From the NCBI GenBank assembly GCA_018857735.1, contig JABMCL010003823.1:83501-147500 (forward strand): a DNA stretch of 64,000 nt, in the 5' to 3' direction. Of the stretch, positions 1 to 40,849 are shown in pieces. Each line of letters begins with the position of its first letter. The first letter of the stretch is position 1. The translations under genes were made by a program, and so were the position numbers. This DNA comes from Alviniconcha marisindica (Eukaryota > Mollusca > Gastropoda > Provannidae). The notes under the pieces were generated by a model. The model was given only the letters and a program-made list of their open reading frames with translations. It had not been told where the DNA came from and searched no databases.

Positions 1-424
1 CTGTAATTTGGACGTCCGTCACCATGTGGCGTAAAACTAACTTCCAATTTACAGTGCAGACATTTGTGAAATATACAGTTGCCTCCCAACATTTCATAGC
101 GTTCGTTTGACAAAATCGACCTGTGAAAACGGGGACGGGAGTAATAAAATTAAAAAAAAATTTAAAAAAATTACGAGGATTAAGTCGGTCGGACGTCAGG
201 GTTACCCCAAAAAGGGGGCTGATGACATTTGACACCTTTTTTTTTAAGTTTTTAAGGGTCTAAAATTTTTGATGGTTTTGTAAGTACTCCAGACTTTTTA
301 TTTTCTTGTTTGGTTTTTAGTTATTTGATACTTTTAATTTTATTGAATTATTGTATTTTTTGGAAAATTTTTTGTAAGGAATTTTTGTTGTGATTTTCTA
401 TTGGGTTTTTATTGTTTATTTTTT
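1..424. other. AT-rich non-coding left edge
   Basis: No coding signal is visible. The stretch is rich in poly-T and poly-A runs. A motif GTCGGACGTCAGGG near 187 resembles the GTCGGATGTCAGGG near 2538, so it may belong to the same unidentified repeat. Confidence 0.5.
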
Positions 425-1790
425 CAGACCAATAACTGCTGACATGACCAGGAGTAGGACAAATTGCCCCCTTTTTGATCATCAACTCCTCATTAAATCA
501 GCACTGTGCCTGAAGATTGGAGAACCACCTTTTCACACCTGTCTTTAAGAAGCTACCATTCAAAAAAGTTTTGACCAATTTCCTTCACAAGTTCTCTGCA
601 ACTATGCAAGATCCTCGCATATTGTCATCAGTAGATCATGCACTAAGACAACATCATCATAGCTCCTGAACAACATGGCTTCAGATGTGGTTGCTCATGA
701 ATGTGAAACCCAAACCCTTTGGGCCTAATCACTAAAATCAGTGAACTCCCATGATTTCAGGCAGGGAAACGGTGCCTTGTGGCCTGCTTCCAAGTTGTCC
801 TTATGGGATCACCGGTAGAACAAAAACATGGATCAAGACTTCCTGAGAGACAACAAGCTGTCATTTGATGGGATGAAAGGGCGAACTTTGTCCCATGGGA
901 CTCAGAGGGCCCTTAAAGGGAAATGTTCTTGGCCCAGAAATTTTTGTCCTATACACATACCTAGCTGCCACAACAGCCTACCTCCAGACTGGATTTTTTA
1001 AGATGACCCTCTGTAGGCCCCATCTACAGCGGGGGACAGCAATACTAAAAACAAACAATTTTTAAGGGATGGGAAAACAATGGAAAATGTGACCCGGACA
1101 GAGTGACACCAATGACTAAAAAACAAAAGGAACCCCTCCATGCTCTGCATGGCCAATCTCAAGTCAGTCAAACAGTACCACTTCTTGGGGTACACTGCCT
1201 CAAACCCCCTGGGAGACACATCAACATCACCAACAAAACAAGCAGGACCCCGGGGGCTGGGAAGAACCCTGAAGATCAGCCCTCTTTAATAAAAGGCAAA
1301 GGGCCCCAAGGCAGTTGCACACCGTCCCCGGAAAATGCAAGCTCACTGGCCCCAAAAAAACAAACCCGATCAACCGCTAGAGTCTGTACAGCAAAGGCGC
1401 ATGGTGGACACCCGAGATCGCAGGGGTTCCGGCAAAACATGCTGACTGGGTGTGGCGACCATTCTCCCAAAATAGGGGGAAAACAAGACTGGTGAAATTT
1501 TATAACTTCCACCATCCCATGGCTCCATACCCCTGACACCAAGTGAATAACAGGGGACTATCCCGATCACAGGAGCCCCTCATTCCCTTCCTTTTTACCC
1601 GTGCCCTCCTGTCAAGTGTCATACTGACTACAGGAAATTCTTCTTTTTCCCCAAGCAATCAAGGATTGGGAAAGACCTCACTGAGGATGTGGCTGCTGTG
1701 CCCACCCTTGAGACTTCTTTTTCACGTCTTCCCGTACCTTCGGAGTAGGGCCCTGCCCCCCAAGTAAGTAGTGTTGATGAGGCTAGGGGG
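425..1790 (+). mobile_element. Decayed non-LTR retrotransposon (LINE) reverse-transcriptase fragment
   Basis: Translation in shifting plus-strand frames shows the landmarks of a Jockey/CR1-group reverse transcriptase in the right order. These are an FTPVFKK block (about 524-546), an EQHGFRCGCS block (about 668-698) followed by CETQ, YGITGRTKTWI (about 800-835), a DG...SHGTQ block, VLGPEIFVLYTYL (about 925-963) and a later LESVQQRRM-like block (about 1375-1405) typical of the C-terminal region. In-frame stops and frameshifts separate the blocks, so this is a dead copy. Exact ends and clade cannot be fixed by eye. Confidence 0.75.
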
Positions 1791-3154
1791 TGCCAGTCAG
1801 GGTTTTCCCCCCGCAAGCAGCTGGATTGACCTAGTTGGAGATTACACACAAAATTCAATGTTGTTTCATGTTTGTAAGAGTTTTTTCTTTTTTTTAGTGC
1901 TGGCTGTTTGGGGTGCTTTCTTTTGAAAAATTCAAGGGCAGTTTTTTTTTTACTGTAGGGGGTGGTATGGTGTTTTAGACTTCTGTTAAATGTTGTTTTT
2001 TTTGACTGAAGTATTAAATAGCCATTGGAATGCTCAAAAAGGGGTTTCAAAGCTATAAATTTCAAACCAATTTTATGTAAAGCCCATCAAAAAGGAAATT
2101 GCATGCGTACTCTTGGGTCAAACATATACTTTTTCTACATTATGTGTATTTTTTAGTGAAGAGAAAGTTTAATGTTGTAGTTGTACTGAAGTCTTTTGTG
2201 TAAAGTGTGTTCGACTTTTTTTGTTCTGCAGTAAAAAAAAGCCAACAATCATAAGTTGAAGTAGCACGTGTTTAAAAATATGTTTTTTTCATTTTTAGTT
2301 GAAAAAATGTAGAATCTTCAATAATTATTGCACTGTCAAATCACATTTTGACATTGTCAACTTTTTTCTGTAATGCTGTGTTCGACACTTTGTGTAGTTT
2401 TTTTTCAGTCAAAAAAAAACAAATTTCCCCAAAACTGACTTTCCAGTGTGTCTGTTACCTCGCTAGAATTCTGAATGGGAGAAGGATGAAACTTTTGTTT
2501 TTTGTTGTCAGAAAGAAAAGGTAAAATATTTAATTAGTCGGATGTCAGGGATTCGACAAACAGTACAGCAATATTTTTTTTAAGAAGTCGGGTGCAAAAA
2601 ATTTTTTGAAAATACTTTGAGGACTCCTTTTCTGTTTAAAAGGGGGGGGAATAAAAAAAAATTTTCCAATACGTCACTTTTGTGTCGCAATCCCTGACAT
2701 GAAAATACACTTTTCACAAAGCTCGTTTTCTCAAAAACAATAAAGTCGTTATTTCCACTTTGAAGTGATGATTACCAAATTTAAACATTCTAAAAACCTA
2801 CTTCTTTTTACTTTATTTCATACTTTTTTTCTAACCTACTGTGTCCTCTTTTCATGCACACCTTTTGGCACTTAGTCATGTGTGAAATGGTTCTTGTTTG
2901 ATGGGGAAATGGTTCTTGTTCAGCAATAATCAGCTGCTGTTGAACTAGGATTGATATCCTGACTTTTGTTCAATATGAAAGACGAATGAGTAAATGTGCA
3001 TGCCAATTTGTATTTTTAGTAACAGTCACATGACCACACATCAAATAACGCAATTTATAAAACAAACACGAATTTAAAAGCCCACCCGTTTCTTAAAATT
3101 TTGATATATTACACGCACATTTTTATCCTTAGGTGTAACTTTTCTGAGCACTTG
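1791..3154. other. T-rich intergenic DNA downstream of TPT1
   Basis: No gene is visible. The sequence has many T and A homopolymers and short degenerate repeats. It lies beyond the 3' end of TPT1, which is on the minus strand, and may include part of its 3' UTR. Confidence 0.4.
2538..2706. repeat. Inverted repeat / hairpin-forming pair
   Basis: The block ATGTCAGGGATTCGACA near 2542 is matched in inverse orientation near 2682-2698 (TGTCGCAATCCCTGACAT), about 140 bp away, with one mismatch. It looks like the two ends of a short terminal-inverted-repeat element or a foldback. Confidence 0.5.
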
Positions 3155-3411
3155 AAACACATTCATAGAGAATACATACAGAAGTGTCAAAATCACAAGA
3201 ACTGTTGAGAGTCAAGCGTCACTTTGTAGCTTGATAAAGGAGATGACGCCAACAATTTGTATGTTGTGTGGTGTCCTAATAAACACATTCATAGAGAATA
3301 CATACAGAAGTGTCAAAATCACAAGAACTGTTGAGAGTCAAGTGTCACTTTGTAGCTTGATAAAGGAGATGACCCCAACAATTTGTATGTTGTGTTGTGT
3401 CCTAATAAACA
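3155..3411 (+). repeat. Tandem pair of a dispersed repeat ending in AATAAA
   Basis: Two nearly identical units of about 126 bp lie head to tail. Each contains TAGCTTGATAAAGGAGATGA and ends in CCTAATAAACA. The same core recurs near 20.7, 27.7, 36.9 and 49.6 kb in both orientations, so this is a dispersed family that has also duplicated locally. Confidence 0.8.
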
Positions 3412-3586
3412 GCGTTCTTTTGGACCCTCAACCCACTTTCAATTCTCAGGCCCAAAGCTGGCTACTCCAGCTCACGCCTTCCTGTGCCAACTGCCATACG
3501 TCACAACAGCAGCTAATTGATGATAACTGCGACGTGCAGACGGCAAGAACATGTGGTTAATAGTCATCATTTTACAGGGGTAATAG

Positions 3587-3592
3587 CTACTT
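3587..3592 (-). CDS. TPT1: TPT1 candidate terminal exon (stop codon)
   Basis: Exon 5 ends in phase 0 at a GTAAGT donor. The next suitable acceptor on the minus strand follows a pyrimidine tract (ATTTTTCTACAAG) and is followed by AAG TAG. A second AG three bases on would give TAG at once. TCTPs normally end within a residue or two of this point. This is inference only. Confidence 0.4.
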   Translation of the reverse strand, partial: K

Positions 3593-6500
3593 CTTGTAGA
3601 AAAATGAGCGGACAACAAGAAGCCACAACCACAAAGACGGTTACCATTCAGTTGGCGATTTTTGTGGGAGAGGTAGAAAAGAGTTACTGGGCAAAGTTAC
3701 ACAAGTGAGAAAGCCAGAGATACTTACAACTTTCTCCTCAACCAAGCCTTCCTTGAGGACATGAACAACACCCGACACGCCATCAGCGTTCCAAACAATA
3801 ATGCAGGCGTTTCCATTCATGGGATTTGACTCACCTGGACACAGACAGACAAATTTGTACAAAACCAGAAGAGGACAAATGGACGCCACGTATTAATAAT
3901 TTGAAAATACACATGTTGTATGCATTATTCCTACCCCCACCACCCCCTTCTTTTTGTCCCTCAAGAACTGCATTAATATATATATATATATAACTACAAG
4001 GTTTGGACATGCATCTTTTCTTTTCTTTTTAAATCATGACATGTGGTTCACTAATGTAAGGATAAGAACGTAAGTTTTATCGTTCATTCTGACCCACATC
4101 CCTATCACCCAACAGACGCTAAAATTTGCATGGGGGTGTAGAGCTCAATGAAGGCATCAAGCAAAGTTCTCAGATTCTTGCTTACAGTCTCTGAGAAAAA
4201 GGTACTCAACAAGCAAAGTGTGAAATGTTTTCCAGTAAAGCAAACATCACAGTTTATACCATGGACACCCACCAGCCAGTTGGATAAACACCTACCAATT
4301 ACAACCTTTTACCTAAACCAACACTGATCTCCACAGAGCAGAAATGGAGAACCACATCGGCTAGTTGAACAAACACCCATCATTACAACCACTTTTGTTT
4401 TCCTAAGCAAATAATACTCATAAAGATCTCCACAGATCACAGATCTATGCAAGTCATACACTCCAGTCTAGCATCACACCATCACCCTGCAGTATAAAGA
4501 GAAAGGGAGTGGATCATGAACATCCTGTCAACTGTGTTAGGGCACCTCAGGAGAATGAGTGGATTGTTAACATCCTGTCAACTGTGTTGAGGCACATCAG
4601 GAGAACAGATTTTTAGGAGCAGTATAAAGAGAAAGTGAGGGGATCGTAACATCCTGTCAACTGTGTTGGGGCACATCAGGAAAACAGATTTTTAGTAGCA
4701 GTATAAAGTGAGGGGATCGTAACATCCTGTCAACTGTGTTGGGGCACCGCAGGAGAAAGAGTGGATCATAACAACTAACATCCTGTCACTGTGTAGGGGA
4801 ACCTCAGGAGCATAGATTTTTTAGTTATGATTACACTGTGAATGATAAAGCTGCAGCAAGTGGCTACTGCTGTTCATGTTTTTGTGCTTACCAACGAAAA
4901 AGGAGACGTCACTGTATTTGGGAACCCAGTTATTGACAAATTTCTTGGCCATAGTTTTCACTTCCTCCTCCCTCTCTGGTGTCGCTTCCTTCACCTTCTC
5001 AATCAGTCTGAAAAATAGACAAACAGATTCAACCCAAGGCTGTGTCCATGTATGAGGTATGCAGTTTGAACCCACTTGGCCCCAGACCAACCGCTGCCCT
5101 TTCTCTATGAAATCCCATGCAAAGAGAAGCAACTGTGTCAAATGATCCTGGTATAAACTTTAAAAATCAATAAGTATTTTCCCCCCATCCCTAATAAGCC
5201 GTACCATTTCTGTGGACGTTAAGCACCATGTTTACTTAGTATTTTTCCTAGTCTGCAAATACTAGTGATTTTGAAAATCAATAGTTGACTATCAGACTTT
5301 ATATATTTGCATAGATCTTTTTTTATCTGATTTCAGTGACACCAATTTTATGCGCTCGAGTAGTTCCGAAGTTATGATTTTTTTTAAGATTTAATTTTTT
5401 GCCCAATTTCCCCACAAAATGCAAATTAGAAAAATCCTGAGATTTAAGGTCCCACCTGGAAGCTATTTTGCATTTAACCTGTCTAATATTTAGGAATCTC
5501 ATTCTCCACAGTACAAATAATAGGCCCAATTTTTTGTAGACCTTCATTTTGATTATTCTTCCAGATATTTCACATCAAACTTGCTAAATCCATAAAAAAT
5601 GCCATACGCCAATCTTAAAAATGGTAAACAAATCATAATCCCTCTTCTACTTGTCCTATCACCTTACGTTTTGTACCAAAATAACCACAGTTAAGAACTC
5701 TACATGATGCCATACTTTTCTGATTGATCACAGAGAAAATTTAAAAGTCCATTTTTTTCAGGGTGACCTTGCATCACCTTACAGGCCCCGTTTCAAGGGC
5801 ATACATGCGGAAGCGATGTACCCAAAATCCTCTGTCTCCAACATTTTGGAATTGTTGCCATGACTTCAAACCCCCATTTCAAAACAAAGTGCACAGCAGT
5901 CTCGGCTATGTCTTCTTTTGCCGCCATTTACCTAACATATATACGAAACGAATAAACCCAAAATTTGCAACAGAAAGTGAGTGTAATCATATATATATAC
6001 ATGTGTCCTTCAGTATGTGTATGCTCCTTTCAGACTTTTGATCTAGATCTAATTTCTGAGTAACCGTGCACGCTTCCTGAGTGCTGATGTCAGTAAAACA
6101 ATTGATCCACTCACCCATTTACAGACTGAATCAGTCACTTTTGTTGCAAATGTTGGCTTCATTGGCTATATCTGTTTGAGTGATTCTGATGATATTTGTG
6201 GCCCAAAATGGCACTTGAAATGTTCCAAGAATTTCCGACCGTCTCCTTGGATACTACCAATAAAGCCTCTCCTAGACTGTCAGTAGTAGAAACGTTTGCT
6301 AAAATTGCTGTTTATAAATAAATTTGTTGATCATCCCATTGACACCCAAACCAGCTCTCACCCGTGTTTGCGATCGTTCACAGACCACTTCATTTTTCAT
6401 GACAGAAACATTCGTTTGACAGCTTAATCTGGCTTTGAAGAAAAAGATTAATACTTTTACTCATCAACAAGATCGTTTACACCAATGTAGAACATTTGAT

Positions 6501-9500
6501 AGTGGAGAATCCACCAACTTGGCACGCACGATCACTTGTGCAGTCGCCTCAGCGGCCATGGCTGACGCACGGGCTGTGGTAATAAAATCTCTTTGTTATC
6601 ACGTTTCGGCGGCTGAGTGTTGGACGTATGAATAGTTTTGAACTCTTATTTTAGTATAACTTTGAAGAAGAAAGATTGATCTTTCTACTGATATTTTTTA
6701 TGAGAGTGTCCGTGGTCTAAAAATAGTACAAAATCCGTTAAACACATTTCAAACAACTTTATTCAGGACTTCTGCTTGTCGAAGGCAGCCATCATGGATA
6801 TGGAAAGCAAGCTTAGCAACAGCACTTTTGATTGATATAGATTTCATCATGGCTGGACTAGCGTACGTCCAACACTCCGCGTCTGAAAACTGCTTACAGT
6901 GAGTGGTGTTTGCGGCCTATGCACATTGCTGACAGAAGGCAGCACTCAGGGGTGAATTTTCACATTCTTTTTGAAAACGTAATAAACATAACAGTTAGGA
7001 AGACGAGACATGAAGCTTTTCTCAACAGTAATTTGGATCGAGACTGGATCCAAAACACACAAGAAATCCGTCAATGAAAATCGCTAAAACTAGACCAACT
7101 TAGTTAAGCGGAACGCAGCCGAGAGCACTTTGGATTACCTACAAATACATTGTTCTTGTATATGAGCCTGTGACAAAAGGTGCTCCCGCTTAACCCAGGT
7201 CTGTTTGTGTGCTATTTATTTGTCTTTGTGGTTGCTTTTATTCAGTATGCATTGATGAGTAATTAAAGTAAAAATTGGCAGCTTTGGTTACCAAGAGGAT
7301 TAAAACAAAAATGCTTGACAAAAATCGGCTTCCGGAAAGTGGGACAACGTGGGTTGTTCGACTTCAACTGAGAACAGCAGCTAACCAGCTGAACTACTCT
7401 TCACAACTTGTACATTATTTAACCATTGAATAAACTAACTTCAGTATTCAGTCGAGTTGCAACCCAAGCGTGACATTTCATACACCCAAAAAAAATAATA
7501 CACTGGACGCACGTAACGGACTTTGTCCAAAATTCTGATAAGTTTAAAGATCGTCTGCTACTGTCCGCCACTGCATTCACTGCAGACCTTCGCTTCTCGT
7601 ATTTGCATATCAATTGTGCACTGAAAGCAATTGATGTTTTTGCTGGGGTCATTTCCGTGTTTAAAATTACTACATCACAAAACACTTTCAGTTCTTCTCC
7701 TGCTGCTTACGCTTTGAAGAAGTCCTTGAAGTATAACTGGCAGGTCTTCTTGTCTGGAATGGACATCTCCTTCAGGCGGTTGGCAATGACAAAGTCAAAG
7801 CCAGTGATGGTTGTCACCTCGCAGTCCTCAGCTTGCTCCTCCTGACTAGCATTGGCACCCAAAAGGGAACCATCAATCTCGCCCTGTTTCTGTGTGACCA
7901 GCTGGCATCACAAAATCAAATAAAAAACTGTGGTAATCTAACCCAACAACAATATAAATAAATAGCCCAATATCATTCAAACTCCAGCCTAAACTGACCC
8001 ACCAATTATTTAAAACGATCTTCAACTTCTTTTTTAAAAGCCAAGAGAAGAAAATGAATGACCATTAAATAAACTTTACTTCACAAGGGTAATGGATTAG
8101 ACACATATGGTCTTTTTATCTCCAGCCTTAGCTGATGAGAGAGAGAACTTGAACTCGAAAACTTTAATACTCAAGGATATTACTGCGTTGTGTCCATTTG
8201 GACCTAACAGCCAGTCCTTGTTACGCTACAAACACAAATAAGCATCAGTACTCCTGATATAAAGTTTAAATGAGGGTCACAATGACCCCCTGTCAAAAAA
8301 TCTAAGTGTCAAACAGCCTCAACTGGGGGTCACAAGACTGAAGTAGCCTATATGAATATTCAGTAGCAACCATTTTTGTATTAAAACACACACATACACA
8401 CACAATCTTTACTAATACTATCACACACACACAATCTTTACTATCTTGTATTAAAACACACACACACACATACACAATCTTTACTATCAGTGTATCACAC
8501 ACACACACACACAATCTTTACTATCTTCACATTTAGTCATTTAGTACTGTTAACTGTATCAGTGTATGATAGTTGATACATAAACAAAAACAAAAAAATC
8601 ATTAAAAAATCCAGTCCTTTCAATTTGAGTCATTTTAGAAGTGTTCATTCAGAGCACAGTTGACAGTACTGAACAGAATATAGGGGAGAGAGCATCTGAT
8701 TCAGATCAATGGAAAAATTCTTAGTAAATAATTAAGACTCACTCTCTCATTCTCAGGGGTATGGCCCTACATCTTTTTCTTGTTTAAATTCATTATTTAC
8801 TAGCTTACTAGTTACTACTGCTTTTATCTGTTACCTTTTAGTTTTAATCTGTTAGTCTTACAGCATCAGTAAACAAGTATGATTAATCATTATGATCACT
8901 GAATGAAATTTTGGCAAGATTCAGAGAAAATTAGTTTTCTTTGTACTAAATAAGTAAATTATACTATAGCATGAATGAACAGACCAAAAACTAATTATAA
9001 TGTATATTGATATATATATTTATTATTATTATATATGACATTGACTGATTGAGTAAAAAATTGTTTAATTTTTAAAACAAACAAACCACAAACCCTACTA
9101 ATGTGTCTGTGACCCAGTCCCTAAGTACTAGAAGTAGAACAGTGGAACGGAATCATTCGTGGTTGACCCACTGCATTCTATCATTACCAATAGACAATAC
9201 GAATTTTGCCCCAAATACGGCACTAGAAAAAGCCAGAAACAAATCACTGCAACCCTTCAACTCTGAATAATAACTGGAGCTTGTTACCTTTGTGTCAAAA
9301 CAAATGCAGGTACCATCCTCGCTCAATCTGAGCTTCTGAGCATCGGTGAACAATTCATCACCTGAAAACACATTAAACAAGAAGTGTAACTTTTCAACAG
9401 ATCTTTACTTTACAGCATAATAAATGATGAGGTGGACATCAGTTGTAAAATTCTTATTCTGCTGTATTCTATTTTAGTCACTAACCAGTAATTCTGTCCT

Positions 9501-9513
9501 TGTAGATGATCAT
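3587..9513 (-). CDS. TPT1: Translationally controlled tumour protein (TCTP), six-exon gene model
   Basis: TCTP is a small, abundant, conserved cytosolic protein linked to growth control, calcium and tubulin binding. The model joins 9513-9486, 9361-9288, 7901-7711, 5007-4892, 3834-3728 and a tiny terminal exon near 3592-3587. The five main exons keep phase across GT-AG introns and give exactly 172 residues, the usual family length. Landmarks are an MIIYKD start, a GSLLGANAS block matching the first TCTP signature (about residues 45-53), a basic/helical middle (KDFFKALIEKVKEATPER), and FFVGESNPMNG with a following VWNADGVSG in the second signature region. The protein ends in EGLVEEKV. Only the last splice is uncertain: two nearby acceptors would give an immediate stop or one extra Lys. 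The gene is divergent from CUL4. Confidence 0.93.
3728..3834 (-). CDS. TPT1: TPT1 exon 5
   Basis: The exon encodes ESNPMNGNACIIVWNADG and the C-terminal HVLKEGLVEEKV. Acceptor TGTCCAG and donor GTAAGT flank it. It enters in phase 1 and leaves in phase 0. Confidence 0.9.
4490..4815 (+). repeat. Tandem repeat in TPT1 intron 4
   Basis: Four to five imperfect copies of a 65-110 bp unit contain AACATCCTGTCAACTGTGTT and CAGTATAAAGAGAAAG. The core AACATCCTGTCAACTG is also seen, diverged, near 29.3, 51.2 and 60.4 kb, so the array was seeded by a dispersed element. Confidence 0.75.
4892..5007 (-). CDS. TPT1: TPT1 exon 4
   Basis: The exon encodes LIEKVKEATPEREEEVKTMA and on to NNWVPKYSDVSFFVG, the helical hairpin and the start of the second TCTP signature. 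Acceptor ATTTTTCAG, donor GTAAGC. Confidence 0.92.
5180..5242 (+). mobile_element. SINE 3'-end fragment
   Basis: The segment CCCTAATAAGCCGTACC ... TTCTGTGGACGTTAAGCACC matches the 3' ends of the tRNA-headed SINEs at 38.0-38.3 and 61.7-62.1 kb. The 5' part is missing. Confidence 0.65.
6135..6252 (+). mobile_element. Diverged arm of the foldback element found at 60.8-61.3 kb
   Basis: The stretch resembles the right arm of the inverted-repeat element in the NDUFA1 intron. It includes TTTGTTGCAAATGTTGGCTT, ATTTGTGGCCCAAAAT and an almost exact AATTTCCGACCGTCTCCTTG. No partner arm was found nearby, so this is a solo, partly decayed end. Confidence 0.7.
7711..7901 (-). CDS. TPT1: TPT1 exon 3
   Basis: This is the largest TPT1 exon. 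It encodes LVTQKQGEIDGSLLGANAS and on to KMTCQ-like KKTCQLYFKDFFK, covering the flexible loop and first signature. Donor GTAAGC, phase 2 at its end. Confidence 0.93.
8385..8514. repeat. (CA)n microsatellite with interspersed AATCTTTACTA
   Basis: Several CA tracts separated by AATCTTTACTA spacers form an irregular compound repeat inside TPT1 intron 2. Confidence 0.8.
9288..9361 (-). CDS. TPT1: TPT1 exon 2
   Basis: The exon encodes DELFTDAQKLRLSEDGTC, matching the TCTP beta strands after the start. Acceptor GTGTTTTCAG, donor GTAACA. Confidence 0.92.
9486..9513 (-). CDS. TPT1: TPT1 exon 1 coding part
   Basis: The exon encodes MIIYKDRITG with donor GTTAGT. MIIYKD is the near-invariant N-terminus of TCTP, which fixes this start. 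Confidence 0.92.
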
Positions 9514-9789
9514 TTTGAAGGATTTTGTCGATTTTTAAAACAGTCGGTATAACACAGACTGCGTCTGTCTTCTGTGGACACGGAAAAGGAACGAGAATTA
9601 TCACATGCGCTTCGACGACTTCCGTTTGTTTACAAACAGCGTTACCTCCCTTCCGTCACGATGAGAAAAACGGGATCTCCGCCATTTTGACACTTTTTCT
9701 CGGAGGTTCAAGGGAAAATACTTCATTGTAGACAAATTACGTCCTTTCTTTGTTGTTTTGGGCCAGTGAATAGGCCAAAGTAGTAATGC
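9514..9789. promoter_or_regulatory. Candidate bidirectional promoter of TPT1 and CUL4
   Basis: The two start codons are 276 bp apart and point away from each other. The interval has ETS-like ACTTCCG/CTTCCG motifs (about 9618 and 9653), a CGTCACG half CRE, a forkhead-like TTGTTTAC and an AAAATGGCGG-type (YY1) motif on the minus strand near 9677-9688. On the TPT1 strand a pyrimidine run TTCCTTTTCC near 9583-9592 could be the start of a 5' TOP leader, as in vertebrate TPT1. Transcription starts are not visible, so the calls are inference. Confidence 0.6.
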
Positions 9790-38863
<29,074 letters not shown>

Positions 38864-40849
38864 ACACCCTCACAACTCCTGCTCTTATCGCCCTCTTCAG
38901 ATCCCCCCTCTCTTCTTTTCATCGCTTCCTCGACTGTCGTTTTTTCTCTACCACCTTGTGCGTGACGTGAACAATGAGTGTGCTGTCAATCCGGTCTGAG
39001 AGCAGTTCCTTCACGTATCGGACGGTTAGCTCGCTGTGACGTGGTGTTGTTTTTTTAACGGACAAATGGACTGCCGTGTTGTGATGAAGTAAAGCAGGCA
39101 GTGTGATTCTGATGGCGGCCTGTGCGTCGCTGCAAGCACAGGCAAGTTTAGTCAGGTTTTTTGTTTTGTTTTATTTTAGTTGTTTGTGTGAATTCGGCCA
39201 CTGTAACCTCCTTCCCCATGGAGCCAAAAGAGCGTACAAAAAAAAAAAAAAAAAAAAAAGGTGCTGACTCGGAAGTCGCATTCACTGTGATCAGCGCATT
39301 ATTTGGGTTGTTGGTTTTAATAGCATTGACCACCGCTGGGGAGTTCTGCGTTCGGCTGTGCCATTAACCATAAAATATACCACCTGCAAATTTGAAGCTT
39401 TTACTGTTTTAAAAACTTTTTTCTTTTCTTTCTTCTGTGTTGACTGCAGGAACCAGAATGACACAAAGTGCTTGTGTTCAATTGCAGGAGAATCTTTGTG
39501 AACGCTTGTCGCTGGACCAGTGTTAACTGGTCTCTTAGGGCACCCGCCCACTGCCCCTGAAGCCTGGAAAATACCCCAGTTCCGATGTCCAAAGGTGTTA
39601 GCTGCGTCCTGAAGACCCATGTTGTCGGCCCTCACCGTGAGGGGCGAGTTGGGGAGGAGTCTCGTTAGAGTGGTGGATTGCTTCAGTAGAGCGAACTCTT
39701 CGAATAGACAGTCTTACCACCACTTCTTTACGCAGAGAAAAGTACGAAGAGAAATAGAGTGTTTTTTAATTTTCTGATGATGTTTTGCTGTGTGTGTGAA
39801 AATATGCTGGGTGGGAAAGCACAGGTTACAGCCTGGACAGTGGGGAGGGAGGAATGCAGGAAAATTCCCCAACATGAGACACGACAAGCTTTTCCTTTTT
39901 CTTTTGGTTTGTCAGCCTCTTTGTCTTGGAGCCCGGGGCCTGTGCGTCACGAGTTAGACATTGTACACAGTTCACCGGCAGGTGGTACAAAGTGGCAAAT
40001 TGATTCAGCCGGATTGACAGTACAGTCATCAAGTCTGGTCCCTTTTCACCCCCTCCCTCGCCCCCAACAACAACAACAACAACAACACACAACAACAACA
40101 AACGATAATAAAACCAATGAAAGTGCCAGATTCAGTCTGCATCAGACGTACATGGCAACGTTTGCTCCACCATCATGCTGTTGCCATGGAACCACGTGAG
40201 TTCGCATCACGAATCAGGTAGACCTGCTTCTGTCTCTGAAGCAGTAGTATGCTGTCTTCATTCACTGTCATTGTGTGCTACTGTAATGTGTGTCTGCTTT
40301 GCCCCATTCATTGAAACTTCATGGGATAAATGTACAACGGACAGAGGGTTGCGTTTCCTGGACACTGATGATGGCGGAGCTGCAGTCCTTCTCCAGTGAC
40401 CTGGCAAGTGGTTCCGGTATGAAGACATTTTACATCAGGTTGTTGGAGGACACGTCTGTCCGCCAGACAGCTGACTGGATGCTGTCGTCCCAAGGAATCG
40501 GTACAGTAAAGGTTTGGGGAACATGGAGGCGAAGTCGTCTGCCTTGTCACATGCGCTGTTTAAAGGCACTTCTTCTTCAGGAGTCACGGAAGTAAACCTT
40601 GCCCAGATAACTGGTTTGCTCTCTGTGCTAATTAATCCTCCTAATATAGTCCGTGTCTGAGTGAAGTGTTTTAGAGCAGGGTTAGTTTGTGTGTGCCTCA
40701 GTCAGTGGAATTGCGCATTGAGACTGCCTGAATGAAGGCCAACTAGCTGCTTGTTACCACTGGACTAACACGCTGAGAGATTGTATCGCTGTGTCGAACA
40801 GCAGTTCTGCCCTTGTTGCAAGTGCTGAAAATGAAGGAATGAACATTCT

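Noticed and set aside
1103..1495. 130-codon open frame
   Set aside because: It lies in the C-terminal part of the decayed LINE, where the matching blocks change frame. Not an independent gene.
9362..9485. C/D-box snoRNA in TPT1 intron 1 (vertebrate TPT1 hosts a snoRNA)
   Set aside because: No convincing C and D box pair with a terminal stem was found on the transcribed strand in the introns I scanned.
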